A stretch of DNA of 64,000 nt. It comes from Panulirus ornatus (Eukaryota > Arthropoda > Malacostraca > Decapoda > Palinuridae). Position numbers and translations under genes: made by a program. The notes under the pieces were generated by a model. It worked only from the letters and a program-made list of their open reading frames with translations. It had not been told where the DNA came from and made no database searches. The stretch is taken from assembly GCF_036320965.1 (NCBI RefSeq), contig NC_092258.1:964001-1028000 (forward strand), in the 5' to 3' direction. This document shows, in pieces, positions 46,214-59,287 of this stretch (position 1 is the stretch's first letter; every line of letters starts with the position of its first letter).

Positions 46214-47741
46214 TTTTAATGGTAAAATAATCGCGAGCAGCTTGTTATCGAGAAATAGTTTCAGAACAAAGATAAAGCAATCTTCAAGTAATAGAGGTGT
46301 TCAGACTTTTACTTTCTGGTTCGACACTTCATGTTGAATAAATAGAACCTACTCGTTAAGACAGTAAGTAAAAATACTGGAAGTTTCTTAGGTTTTATTG
46401 AAATTCCCCGCCGGGCTTGCAGGGAATCTGTACTGATTCCGTTGTTTTCATTCCACCGAACTTTTCGAACAGCTTTTGCTACTGAGTTTTAGACGCATCG
46501 TAGTGTGAGAAGAGAAGGTATCGCAAGAAATACGAACAAAACAAGTATCATTTCGCTCCTGTCTCACCTTACCAGCGAGGAAAGACGCGGCGGTCGAATT
46601 AAGCAGGCTACTACTATCCAGGCTGCTGCAGCTAGCTGCACCAGTCACTCCGCCAGCAACGACTGCCGACATCCAGTGAACAGGTCGTCATGAAATTTGC
46701 GTCCGTGACAGATGAATCTTTCAACAAGACTCGACGCCTTTTTATTTGTTTCAGGATTTAGGAAAAGAAAATAATACTAATACTATTACTAACAATAATA
46801 ATAACAAACTAAACAGGACTAACAATACCACATGTCCAATTCGCGACAGTGTCCGCATCTACTGCTGTCTGTCTAGATGAAAATTAAACATCGCCCTACG
46901 CTCTGACCTTGCACGTGGTCGAGGGATTACGGTAACTTACTCTTTGTTCAGTACACTTGTTTCGTCTTAGAAATATTCTTGCAAACCCAAGACAAGGTAT
47001 TTGGTACTACTGCGTACACAAGCACATGGCGTCCTCCATGTGTTGATCGCGTCCCAACGCCATCCACCGCCCTACCCACCAAATATCTAGGCCATGGCTA
47101 ATACATAAATATAGAACTGGCAAGTTGCTCTTCATATTTTTCATGTTTCGGAGTTTCAATATGGCTTTCACCAGGAGCAGGCGACACAGGCACAAAATCT
47201 TCCGGATATGAGTTCTAGGGATTTTAAAATAGGGAATTATCATTGAATACTGTGCTGACCAAAGAGATAACCAGCTTCTCACGAAGACTAAGCGCGTGAT
47301 TTTGTTGGTTATATAAGACTACACAGAAGATACATGAAAAAACTATGTCATGAGCTGCAATGGCAATGAACTTGTGTCATACGTGCGTAGATTCTGACAC
47401 CTGGCTGGCCGCCAGCCCGGACAAAGACCAGAGTTTTGGCGCCAAAACAGCCACTTCCCGGTACTGGGCAAGACGTTGGCAGGGACACCCCGCTCATACC
47501 ATATTTTACATTTTACCTTATTACCGATTTACACCAGTTCAGTTATATCTCTGGGGCTTTGCTTGTTGCGAGAGTGTTGACCTGAGAGTAAGGTATTCGC
47601 TCGGCGAAATATGAGAGATGCAACAGAGAGAAATCATGCATCAAGATGCCAAAGGGCACAAGGTCAACTGCACACTCGGTAACAGTCATTTTTGTGACGT
47701 GCGTCCTGACCATAGCATGCACATCACTTCCTCTACTGCGT

Positions 47742-47742
<1 letters not shown>
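46210..47742. other. Intergenic; nothing supported
   Basis: No recognisable coding or paired repeats. Confidence 0.5.

Positions 47743-47809
<67 letters not shown>
47743..47809. repeat. (CT)n microsatellite
   Basis: About 33 CT units. Confidence 0.96.
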
Positions 47810-47813
<4 letters not shown>

Positions 47814-48249
47814 TGAGCAGGTGGTATGTAGCCACGGACCACAGAGGTACAGCTGCCTGAGTATCGGAAAGGTTAGTGACAGCTGCGCAGACCAAAAACT
47901 ACAATGGCTATCAAGTTCACTTCCTTGGCCCAGGTTGGTCTTTTCTTTCTGGCTTACGTACGCGTGGTTTGCTTGCATTCAGTCCACAAACACACAACAC
48001 CTGATAACACGTAACACCACCTCTATGTTCTTGACTGCTTTTCTAGCGGTGAGCACTACGCGTTAGACATGCCTAATGGCAAAATCTCGTTGTAGGTACT
48101 CAAAGCATATTTATCAATGAAAAGGTCTCATACGTGTTCATAGTTTGTGAAACCTAAGACCTAGAGTCACAGATAGTAAACACTCACCTCAGAAAGGGAC
48201 TCAAGTACGTCCCTGCTGCGGTGTGGCTTATCCTGTGACGGAAGCTCCA

Positions 48250-48292
<43 letters not shown>

Positions 48293-48307
48293 TAATAATG
48301 ATAATAA
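48250..48307. repeat. (AAT)n microsatellite
   Basis: About 14 AAT units, then GATAAT variants. Confidence 0.93.
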
Positions 48308-49561
48308 AATCTGTTGGCATATTATCTAGAAATGTTTGTCAAAAATCACATAAAATTCACCTCCAGAAAACAAGCTTTCAATCAAGTTTATCATGAGCAC
48401 TAAACATGTCCCAGGATTGCATAAGTGGACTGCTTTCCAGACACCTTAACCGTAAATGGCAGTTCGTACCCTGTGAGGAACCAGCTGCCTGAGTGGACCA
48501 AACGGTCGTTTCACCTAGCGGGAGACTGGCTGACCTTGGACAAGGCATTCAGTACCCTCAACTCTACAACAACATGCTATCAATTCATCATTCAGACAAA
48601 CGGACACAGTACAGGGCCAATGGTCAGTAGAGAGACAAACTAACAAGCGGAGTCTTTGAGACACAAATTGAGCGGTGCTGGTTTATATCAGAGTCGGTGA
48701 GATGTATAGACTTGAGATCGTTGCTGATAAAGACCACCGTGGCTACGGCTCAGATGAAGACCCTGTAAAATTTCTGCCAATAATCTGAACATAACACTCG
48801 ACTACAAAGTCTATGACATAATGAGGATTTTTTTGAATACGTCATCGTCTGAAAAGTTCTTCAACGTTCAGTATACTTAAGACTGAAAATCTGAGTCCAT
48901 CACTATAGTTCACTTGTCTATCTTGTGGGCGTGTCAGGTTGAGTACATCATTCGGTTAGTCAGTAATACAATCTTATAGACAAAACTACCGAAGGCCATT
49001 ACTTAACAGATACTGCCATGTGCGTGTGTCAAGTCCATCACTTAAGCATAACTGCATCACTTAGCCTCAGGCTGCCAAGGGTTCAATGGAGGAGTCTTCT
49101 AAGAGGCTGTGGTAGGTAGGAAGTCTGTTGTAGATGGCGCTGGTGATGGCGTAACGTGGTGCAGTGTGGCGAAGATGCATGCCCTAAGCTTCTACCCGGG
49201 CTCGCCCACCATGCTGACAACATTCGGCTTTGATCTTTTTAGAGCAAACAGTTTTTATGCCACAATTATATACTCGCTCTCATTTTTGCATAAATGTTTG
49301 GAAAGGATTCTGACCTTTTTTCGCTTATATCTACCTTTTCGTACTAATAAAAAGTAACTCTTTCACAAACTAGATATTTCTACGTTTTAAGTTTGATAGG
49401 TTAAAATTTTTCTAATCTATAATAAAACGAATTTTCACTGAAATGGTTGACCTTGTGGCTGACTTAAGCTCTCTTATAAACCATACTTTTGTATCAAACT
49501 GTTTATCATAATGATCGAATGACATACTGAAACCATCTAAGATTTTCTTTTTTAAACTATA
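48308..49561. other. Intergenic; nothing supported
   Basis: No recognisable coding or paired repeats. Confidence 0.5.
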
Positions 49562-49594
49562 TTGCATTTCCCACTTTAGCGAGGTAGCGTTTGG
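49562..49594 (-). mobile_element. Unit B core fragment
   Basis: GCATTTCCCACTTTAGCGAG then GTAGCGTTTGGAA matches the 3' core of unit B on the minus strand. No tail or TA array remains, so this is an old fragment. Confidence 0.55.
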
Positions 49595-49859
49595 AATGAA
49601 TTAACATTGGGCTCATCATATTCAATTTCTAAATGCCATTTACAAAGTACCCATCTAGATCTTACCATTCACAGCTACGCCCCCAGATTACTCCACTGTC
49701 AATCACGACTGCTTTATATGTTCTGTTTCTTCAATCTATCGTTACCAGTCCGAAACTTTCTAGTGCATCGACCGATATTCACATTCGTGAACACCAAGGT
49801 ATTGTAAGTAGGACCTGTAAGAAATTATTTCCTGTTGTAATTACCTATTAGTATGGTAC

Positions 49860-50330
49860 GGAGAGGGTGTTCTCCACTCGTGGGGCTCCATCTCTTGATC
49901 ATTCTTTACTGTGGGACAACTTATCAGAGTCTTGTATGTCGTCGCCATTTACAAGTTTACCACAGTTTATACCGTTCATCCACAACTCTAATGCCATAAA
50001 AAAGATCTTTACTTATTTTCAATCAAGTATCTTGTTTGATTTCATGGTATGGCCTCTAGTTGTTTCATCTTTGCATCTTGCTAAAACATTATCTATTGTC
50101 TGGTTTAATAACTTCAAAGGTGTAATCAAATCATCGCTTTTACTTATTTCTTAAATGGCGGACGAACTTATGGCCTCCAGCCTCACTCTTAGTTCTCTTA
50201 ATTCTGGCATCATTTATGTTGGCTTCTTCTGGACCTCCTCTATTTGTTGTGCCTCTATAATTATATAAGTTCGGTGATCATACTTCAGAAGCGCATTTAA
50301 GTTCTAGTCAAGTATTTAATGTGAACGGTA
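49860..50330 (+). repeat. Dispersed repeat D, copy 1
   Basis: Resembles 58385-58625 in the same orientation: GTTCATCCACAAC, TATTT/CATGRTA..., CTCTAGTTGTT, and AATCAAATCATC versus GATCAGGTCACCC. Looks like the untranslated part of an old retroelement; no coding frame survives. Confidence 0.5.
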
Positions 50331-51423
50331 TCTTAAATATCTCCTTATCCATATTTCTGAATGTGATTCTAACATTTGCCAGCAGACACTCGGTTTACTC
50401 TCAGTGTCTGAATCTTTCCACTGTCGTTCTTCCTTATTCCGTGTTTATCATGGAAATCTCCGATGGCTGTGGGGATGAGTGTCCCCGCCAGCCAGGCTGC
50501 AGCTCGAGGCAAGGGAACCACAAGTTGCCATGAGGACTTTACCAATATAATCTGCGTCAGTTTTATGTAAAATATCATTCTCAGGTTCTTATATTGCCGC
50601 TACTCATACCTCCGGAACATTCAGATCTTCATCTTAATATATTCACAACTGCACATCAGATGATATTTTGTCTCTTAAAAGGGTCTTTGACCTCAATGTT
50701 TACATGAATCTACCTCCAGTCGTACAACGTATTTCCTGTAACACATTAGGATGTTCTGCGTCTTTTACTACCTATACTAAGTTGCCCTGCGCTCTGCCTT
50801 TCAAGACCAGATGTTCTTGCCGGTGTTCATCAAGACCCACACAGACTGTAATAACTTACAACAATCCGAGGTGAGGGGTGAAGGCTGGACACACCTTGTG
50901 CGACGGGTGTATACTGTGAGGACGATTCCGGAAGGACTAAAAGTCACTGTCATGTTCTGAGAAGTTGTGTGGTGAGTTTCTATCAATACAGGGAGCTTCA
51001 GGACGGCATCCACAGACGGCACGCTATCAGCCTCCTTTTTGCGATAAGGTCTTCGAAGTATTCACGCAGGGGTGGAAGAGAAGGTAACACGGGGGAGGAA
51101 CCTAGAAATGAAGGAGCTACGGAGGGGAAGAAATAAATATAGGTAAATAAGAGAGATAAGTATTATCAAGCAGAGAAGAAGTGGGTCACAGGAGAGGAAA
51201 TGCAGTAAAGAGGAGAATATCAAGATAAGAAGTGACAGGAAGCTGTCAAGGGTATGGGGCATACCCGGGAGGAGACTGAGGGTGAGTGTTACCTCCCCAG
51301 CTCCGGGCTGATCTAAGGCGCACCTGTTAAGACTATATATAGTCCCGAGTCCCTCACCAGCGGCAAGTGTCAACATCACAGAGGGTTTCCCCATCTCACT
51401 TTGGTCGCTCGTTCTTCCTCCAG
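50331..51423. other. Intergenic; nothing supported
   Basis: No recognisable coding. A possible continuation of repeat D to about 50460. Confidence 0.45.
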
Positions 51424-51645
51424 GGTATCCCCAAAGTGGAGCTCCTGCCCCCTGGTGTGTGGTGTCCCCGGGGTGGAGTTCTTGCACCCTGGTGCGTGGT
51501 ATCCCCAGAGTGATGTTCCTACACCCTGGTGTGTGGTATCCCAGGGGTGGAGTTCCTGCCCCTTTGTGTGTAGTATCCCCGGGGTGGTGTTCCTGCCCCC
51601 TGGTGTGTAGTATCCCCGGAGTGGTGGTCCTGCCCCCTGGTGTGT
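51424..51645. repeat. 37-bp minisatellite, 6 copies
   Basis: Copies start exactly at 51424, 51461, 51498, 51535, 51572 and 51609. Consensus begins GGTATCCCCGGGGTGGAG and ends CCCCCTGGTGTGT. Copies differ by 3-8 substitutions and no indels. Because 37 is not a multiple of 3, short ORFs across it are artefacts. Confidence 0.95.
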
Positions 51646-52391
51646 GTATCTACGTAACTCTCCAGCACCAACATTCACGAAAAATAAGTTTTTACAACTA
51701 ACACGTATAGTTCAACTGTACTACTTGCTGTACTTCACACCAGCAGCAGTCGTTTCTAACTTGGCAATGAATGTTCGTTTTCCCTGTCTTGTATCATTCT
51801 ATTGTGAAGAGAATTTACTATACTGACAAAGCACACCAGGAGCTCTCATGCGCCACACCTGCATCAACCAGGGATGCCAAAGGCAACATGAGTGAGGACG
51901 CAACCCAACATATGTGACACTGTTTATACTGTTTCCTGACCAGTGCCACCAACAGATCGGAACCCTTAAGGGTCAGGTCAACGGCCAAGAGTAGTACCAA
52001 CGCACTCGAAGGTCGTGCTCGAGGATCATAAAGTCGTGTCTAAGGATCACAACACTGAGTTAATGGCTACTTTCCTGAGAACGGTACAGCAAAAGGCAAT
52101 CAACACAGAGAACGGTAAAACAAGAGGCAATCAACACAGCAAATGACGTTTAGGATAATTCAAGAGCCACAGATCCCGACACTCAGGCTACCATTATCAC
52201 GGACCGAAAGAACGAACCAGGAGGAGCAAGGCGGTGATTGCGGCCTACTCCTGGTGACAGTGGCGGTGGTGTAGTGATGATCCGCACTGAGGCAGGAGCT
52301 GCGGCCAGATGCGCACTGTCCCAAGACATGGCAAGTACGGCATCGTAGTTGAGGAAGGCCAAGAGAGCTAGTTGGTGGGACATAGGAGAGA
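51646..52391. other. Intergenic; no gene supported
   Basis: GC-richer part at 52180-52390 is open in two minus frames but shows no family features or splice pattern. Confidence 0.4.
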
Positions 52392-52605
52392 ATGTCTAGA
52401 TAGGAGGTCTTGGTGGGATGGGGATCTTGGTGAGGTGAGGAGATTCTTGGTTGCATGAGGAAATATGTCTTTGTTGGAGGAGGTCCTCACCGGAGGAGTC
52501 TTGAAAGAAGGAGGCATTGAAGAGATGGGGTTGGTCTTGGTTGGAGGAGGTCCTGGAGTGAAGGAGTCTTGGTTGGAGGAGGACTTGGTTGTAAGACACT
52601 GGAGG
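52392..52605. repeat. Degenerate GGAGGAGGTCYTGG-type tandem repeat
   Basis: Imperfect units with TCTTGGTTGGAGGAGG and GTCCTGG. Confidence 0.6.
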
Positions 52606-52966
52606 GTGTGACCCAGGCATCGTATCTACTTCCCAAACTTAAAATAAAGCAAACAAAGAATGTTGTTTATGGAGTGAAGAGGAAAACACACGAACACGGG
52701 TAAATACCTATCGTCCAGTTATAATAAACAACCCGGGAACTAACAAAGCTCCTGAGGCAGACATATAAGGAAAAACACCGCGGGAAACTTCGCTATATTT
52801 GGAATGGACCTAACGACGCTACTGAGTCGAAACCCTGACTCATCACAAATCTTTATGTAATATCTATCATTATGTGTTTGTGTATGTGTGCGTAATTAAC
52901 TCGTTATTCATATATGGAGTGGGCGCAACACCATCGGGGAGGCATGTTTTAAACAAGATAATTTCC

Positions 52967-53047
52967 GACGAGGATGGGATTCGAACCCACGCACGGAGAC
53001 CGTATTGGATTAGCAGTCCAACGCCTTAACCACTCGGCCACCTCGTC
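52967..53047 (-). tRNA. tRNA-Ser (anticodon GCU)
   Basis: 81 nt without intron. Acceptor stem GACGAGG pairs perfectly with CCTCGTC. The anticodon arm is TTGGA-CTGCTAA-TCCAA, anticodon GCU at 53012-53014 (complement). The variable arm is long (TACGGTCTCCGTGC), as expected for class II serine tRNAs. The T arm is GTGGG-TTCGAAT-CCCAT. The B box GGTTCGAATCC lies at 52977-52987. CCA is not encoded, as in eukaryotic nuclear genes. The downstream T-run is short (CTTGTTT about 10 nt after the end), so termination may be weak. Looks functional. Confidence 0.97.
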
Positions 53048-53384
53048 ACTCTGATGATTAGGTTCTTTATGATTTCAAAATAGAACAACTAACTGGGAGA
53101 ACACAATACTCACAAGATCACAATAAAGAAAACATGATCAGAGAACAACTACAGGGACCAGGAAACGAACCCAGAGCAGATCAGATCAGGCTGTAGCCTC
53201 GCCTTGTGAGGGAAAAAGTTGAGAAACTTGTTCGTCCTGTTTTTGCCTCACTCACCAGACGTCACGTGAGTGTAACAAAGCACTTGCCGCGCCACCTGCT
53301 AGGCCACACTTTACTCAACAATACTTCTCCCTAAGACTTATTTACCTGTAAAGATTCCTTTCCCAATAGACGTCAAGCAAAGCC
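53048..53384. other. Upstream flank of tRNA-Ser; nothing else supported
   Basis: No recognisable coding or repeats up to the next (TA)n array. Confidence 0.5.
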
Positions 53385-53385
53385 C

Positions 53386-53386
<1 letters not shown>

Positions 53387-53466
<80 letters not shown>
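53387..53466. repeat. (TA)n microsatellite
   Basis: TA array at the 3' tail of a minus-strand unit B. Confidence 0.95.
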
Positions 53467-53468
<2 letters not shown>

Positions 53469-53706
53469 TTTTCTTTCTTTCATACTATTCGCCATTTCCC
53501 GCCTCAGCGAGGTAGCGTTAAGAACAGAGGACTGGGCCTCTGAGGAAACATCCTCACCCGGCCCCCTTCTCTGTTCCTTCCTTTGGAAAATTAAAAAAAA
53601 AATGAGAGGGGAAGATTTCCAGCCCCCCCGCTCCCTTCCCTTTTGGTCGCCTTCTACGATACGCAGGGAATACGTGGGAAGTATTCTTTCTCCCCTATCC
53701 CCAGGG

Positions 53707-53708
<2 letters not shown>
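53467..53708 (-). mobile_element. Unit B repeat, complete copy
   Basis: Same order as 4697-4936 on the minus strand, including the A-run at 53592-53600 and CTATCCCCAGGG at the 5' end. Confidence 0.87.

Positions 53709-53760
<52 letters not shown>
53709..53760. repeat. (TA)n microsatellite
   Basis: TA array between two direct copies of unit B. Confidence 0.95.
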
Positions 53761-53764
<4 letters not shown>

Positions 53765-53944
53765 CCATTTCCCGCAATGACGAGGTAGCGCTAAGAACAG
53801 ATGACAGAGCCTTAGGGAGAAAAATCCTCGCTTGGCCCCCTTTTTTTGTTCCTTCTTTTGGAAAAGTAAGACGGGAGGGGAGGAATTCCAGCCCCTGCTC
53901 CCACCCCTTTAAGTAGCTTCCTTTCGACACGCAGGGAAGACGTG
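53761..53944 (-). mobile_element. Unit B repeat, 5'-truncated and joined to a retrotransposon
   Basis: Diverged minus-strand copy from TTTGCCATTTCCCGC to CGACACGCAGGGAAGACGTGG, where it passes into plus-strand retrotransposon coding sequence at a shared ACGTGG. Confidence 0.8.
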
Positions 53945-54456
53945 GAAAGAGAATGAGTGAGGATAGGTAGACAAAGAGGATATATGTGTCAGAGGTGGAG
54001 GAAACAAGGAGAAGCGGGAAACCAAATTGGAGGTGGAAGGATGGAGTGAAGATTTTGAGTGATCGGGGTCTGAACACACATGAGGGCGAGAGGCGTGCAA
54101 GGAATAGTGACTTGGAACGATGTGGTATACAGGGGTCGACGTGCTGTCAGTTGATTGAAAAAGGGCATGTGAAATGTCAGGGGTAAACCATGGAAAGGTC
54201 TGTGGGGCCTGGATGTGGATAGGGAGCTGTAGTTTCGGTGCATTACACATGACAGCTAGAGAATGAGTGTGAACGAATATGGCCTTTTATGTCTGATTTC
54301 CTGGAGCTACCTCGCTGAAGCAGGAGGCAGCAATGGTGTTTCCTGTGGGGCAGGGTGGCGCCGGGAATGGATTAAAGGTGAGCAAGAATGAATATGTACA
54401 TGTGTATATATGTATATGTCTATGTGTGTTTGTATATGTACGTATATGTGTATCAT
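53939..54456 (+). mobile_element. Non-LTR retrotransposon 3' end (L5-copy)
   Basis: Starts in the C-terminal coding region (RMSE..., then SEVEETRRSGKPNWRWKDGV at 53986 on), with an in-frame stop and frameshifts. It continues through the end of the coding region and the full-length 3' UTR: GTGCTGTCAGTTGATTG, GTGGGGCCTGGATGTGG, the first CTACCTCGC motif at 54308, and the TATATG/GTGTGT middle. The terminal tail is missing, so it is 3'-truncated before the next (TA)n. Confidence 0.82.
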
Positions 54457-54492
54457 GTGAAAAAATCTATATCTTAATTTCGCCGAGGATAC

Positions 54493-54497
<5 letters not shown>

Positions 54498-54566
<69 letters not shown>
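54498..54566. repeat. (TA)n microsatellite
   Basis: TA array. Confidence 0.95.
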
Positions 54567-54568
<2 letters not shown>

Positions 54569-54725
54569 ACAATCGCATGTTTAGCAAATGGCGTCCTAGC
54601 TTCGTTCACGATTTATATCAACTGACTGTAATATTTCTCCCTTGTCTCTCCCCTGATGATGTGATTATTACATGGAAGTGCACTTGGGAGCTTAATGTGT
54701 TTCATTTTTCCCCATGGACTCATAG

Positions 54726-54728
<3 letters not shown>
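54567..54728 (+). mobile_element. Repeat C, single copy with decayed hammerhead-like core
   Basis: Matches the right arm of 15539-15832 and extends it at the 5' side (CATGTTTAGCAAATGGCGTC). CTGATGA is intact at 54653-54659, but the CACGAAA of the other copies is CATGGAA here, breaking both stem II and the core; this is consistent with CpG decay. Ends GGACTCATAGGAA before (TA)n. Confidence 0.75.

Positions 54729-54811
<83 letters not shown>
54729..54811. repeat. (TA)n microsatellite
   Basis: TA array between repeat C and unit B. Confidence 0.95.
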
Positions 54812-54814
<3 letters not shown>

Positions 54815-55048
54815 CCCTGGGGATAGGGGAGAAAGAATACTTCCCACGTATTCCCTGCGTGTTGTAGAAGGCGACTAAAAGGGAAGGGAGCGGGGGGCTG
54901 GAAATCCTCCCCTCTCATTTTTTCCTTGATTTTCCAAAAGAGAGAACAGAGAAGGGGGCCAGGTGAGGATATTCCCTCAAAGGCCCAGGCCTCTGTTCTT
55001 AACGCTACCTCGCTAATGCGGGAAATGGCGAATAGTATGAAAAAAAAG

Positions 55049-55049
<1 letters not shown>
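54812..55049 (+). mobile_element. Unit B repeat, complete copy
   Basis: Plus-strand copy from ATCCCTGGGGATAGGGGAG to GGCGAATAGTATGAAAAAA, ending in (TA)n. Confidence 0.87.

Positions 55050-55128
<79 letters not shown>
55050..55128. repeat. (TA)n microsatellite
   Basis: TA array. Confidence 0.95.
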
Positions 55129-56903
<1,775 letters not shown>

Positions 56904-57092
56904 GAACACCAGGATGGAGGGCCAGGAGGGTCAGGCCAGGGGAACACCAGGAAGGATGGCCAGGAGGGTCAGGCCAGGGGAACACCAGGAAGGAAGGCCA
57001 GGAGGGGCAGGCCAAGGGAACACCAGGAAGGAAGGCCAGGAGGGGCAGGCCAGGGGGACAGCGGAAGGAAGGCCAGGAGGGGCAGGCCAGGA
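56904..57092. repeat. 38-bp G-rich minisatellite, ~5 copies
   Basis: Copies start at 56904, 56942, 56980, 57018 and about 57056: GAACACCAGGAAGGAAGG, then CCAGGAGGGGCAGGCCAGGG. Decayed GGCCAGGAGGGGC pieces continue to about 57165. Strong purine bias on the + strand. Confidence 0.93.
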
Positions 57093-57277
57093 TATGCAGC
57101 AGTAGGGCAGGGTAGGAGGGGCAGGCCAGCAGGAGAGCAGGCCAGGAGGGGCGGCAAGAGGGTCCCCGCTGGTCTTCACACCACCGTCAGGAGATCCTAT
57201 CGGGTCAAGGATTTCTGGGAACAGTAAAGGATCAGATTAACATTCACCAAAAACTTGGTACATAGGAAATTGTTCAA

Positions 57278-57282
<5 letters not shown>

Positions 57283-57330
<48 letters not shown>
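57283..57330. repeat. (GT)n microsatellite
   Basis: About 24 GT units. Confidence 0.95.
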
Positions 57331-57439
57331 AGAGTCAGAAAGAGGTCAATGGTTCGACGTTCCCTGTAGGACCGATGGTCAGTGTGTGACCCCAATTTGA
57401 GGCACGAAACGCCAGGTGACTCTACCAAGACCACGTACT

Positions 57440-57595
57440 ACTGTGTGGTGCCACGATGCTGGCATCTAGTGTGTAGTACCATGATACTGGAACCTAGTGT
57501 GTGTGGTGCCACGATGCTGGAACATAGCCTATGATGCCATGATGCTGACACATAGCCTATGGAGCCATGATGCTGGTACCTAGCGTGCAGTGCCT
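57440..57595. repeat. Degenerate ~28-31-bp tandem repeat, 5 copies
   Basis: Units contain GCCACGATGCTGGAAC and CTAGTGTGTAGT with substitutions. Confidence 0.75.
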
Positions 57596-58040
57596 CACTG
57601 TAACACACGTTACCAGAAAGCAGCTAAACAAGTCATCAGTAAACAAATAGTTTTAAAGATCACAGTAACCGGTTAACAAATCCTTGCAGTCACTCCTGAA
57701 AACCAGTTTCCAATGTATTGAATTATCCCAAGTAAACCAGTTTGAATTCTAAACAAAAATGTACCCACCACCCCCATCCCAGTGCACTGCACTATGTGCA
57801 TCACTCTGTTTACATGTGTTTGTATTATATATATGAGTGACGTCATCAATTGGAATTAACTGCCAAGCTAGCAGCGGTGCTAAGCCAGCGGTAAGCCAGC
57901 TGAGGTCTGGGCAGATGTAGGACAAGCCAACGGTAAGCCAAACCAGCAGTAAGCCAGGCCCGTGCCACTACACCTCCAGATAACACTAACAGCCTGATGT
58001 AACACTAAACTTAAGGTCACCTCCCCCAGCTGTGTCCCGT

Positions 58041-58043
<3 letters not shown>
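57596..58043. other. Intergenic; nothing supported
   Basis: A few AAGCCAGCGGTAAGCCAG short repeats near 57880-57960. Confidence 0.5.

Positions 58044-58106
<63 letters not shown>
58044..58106. repeat. (CT)n microsatellite
   Basis: About 31 CT units. Confidence 0.95.
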
Positions 58107-58107
<1 letters not shown>

Positions 58108-58384
58108 CTGATCGTCAGCATCTCATTACTAAGATATAACTTTCTCTTGAGGAAAATTGTCCTTTGCTTTTGACTGAACATCGTGAATAATCCGGTGGTT
58201 TTCCACTGGTCGCCCCACAGCAAGCCAGTCCGCTGATCTCGTGCACTGGCCACCAATCCTCCTATTCATCATCCACTCATTAAATAGCGTGCCAACACCC
58301 AAGGTCCGCCCACCCCTTCGCTCTAGCAATAACAAGCGGCAATACCTGACGTCAGTGTAATTAACATTAGCATGTCTTCAGTCA

Positions 58385-58625
58385 CATTGCTCCGTTCATC
58401 CACAACCCTTATAATATAAAAGTACTTTTTCACATCTTTCTTTTCAAGGTTCTTGCCTTATTTCATGATAAGTTCTCTAGTTGTTCTACTCCTACATTTC
58501 TTGAAGACATGTTCACTTCTACGTCATCAATATCTTTGAAAAACTAAAAGTTTTGATCAGGTCACCCTTCACTTCTCTCTCTTCCAGGTGAACAAATTCA
58601 AAGCCTAAATCCTTTCCCTGTGTGT
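58385..58625 (+). repeat. Dispersed repeat D, copy 2
   Basis: Resembles 49860-50330; shares GTTCATCCACAAC, the CATGATA/CTCTAGTTGTT block and the ending TTGATCAGGTCACCC-type block. Confidence 0.5.
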
Positions 58626-58634
58626 CTGATTACA

Positions 58635-58636
<2 letters not shown>

Positions 58637-58694
<58 letters not shown>
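58637..58694. repeat. (GT)n microsatellite
   Basis: About 29 GT units. Confidence 0.95.
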
Positions 58695-58696
<2 letters not shown>

Positions 58697-58753
58697 CCTA
58701 CACTTAAGTGACTATATCTTGTGTTAGGTCGTGTCATCCCTACTACCTGCCCT

Positions 58754-58990
58754 TGGCACCACTGCCATCTGGACTACCCAATCGTGGCACCATTGCCACC
58801 TGGACTACCCAATCTTGGCACCACTGCCATGTGGATACGCAGCCTTGGCACCATTGCCATCCGGATCACCCAGCCGTGGCACCAGTGTCACCCGGATCAC
58901 CCAGCCTTGGCACCAGTTCCACCAGGACCACCCAGCCTTGGCACCAGTTCCACCCGGATCACCCAGCCTTGGCACCAGTGCCAGCTTGGC
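58754..58990. repeat. 31-bp minisatellite, 7.5 copies
   Basis: Copies at 58754, 58785, 58816, 58846, 58877, 58908, 58939 and a partial one at 58970. Unit TGGCACCAGTGCCACC then CGGATCACCCAGCCT; the third copy lacks one base. All three plus frames stay open through the array. Confidence 0.95.
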
Positions 58991-59183
58991 ACTTATCCTG
59001 TCAGCCAGAGTAAGTGTGGACCTGGGGATCTTGACATCCCTTCCTCCTGACTTATGAGCTGTTGCGTCATGCACTGTACAGCATTTTTCATCAATAACTA
59101 CAAAATAGATCATATCCACTGGGCTGGGCTGGTGAGCTGTACATAACAAGACAGCGCCTTTAAACCTTATGACTGTATTTCTG

Positions 59184-59287
59184 CTTGTAGCGTCAGCCAA
59201 GAGGCAGGACTTGTAATGTCAGTCAAGAGGCAGGAATTGTATCGTCAGTCAAGAGGCAGGACTTGTAGCGTCAGTCAAGAGGCAAGA
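59184..59287. repeat. 26-bp minisatellite, 4 copies
   Basis: Copies at 59184, 59210, 59236 and 59262. Unit CTTGTAGCGTCAGTCAAGAG then GCAGGA. Confidence 0.95.

Noticed and set aside
52160..52456. Possible minus exon (LALLAFLNYDAVLAMSWDS frame)
   Set aside because: Open in two frames within a GC-rich, repeat-prone stretch; no acceptor or donor pair giving a clear model.
53150..53200. GAACCC stretch near 53.17 kb as a second tRNA
   Set aside because: No acceptor or anticodon stem can be folded around it.
58017..58335. Minus ORFs around 58.0-58.3 kb
   Set aside because: Driven by the (CT)n array; the flanking peptide has no recognisable features.
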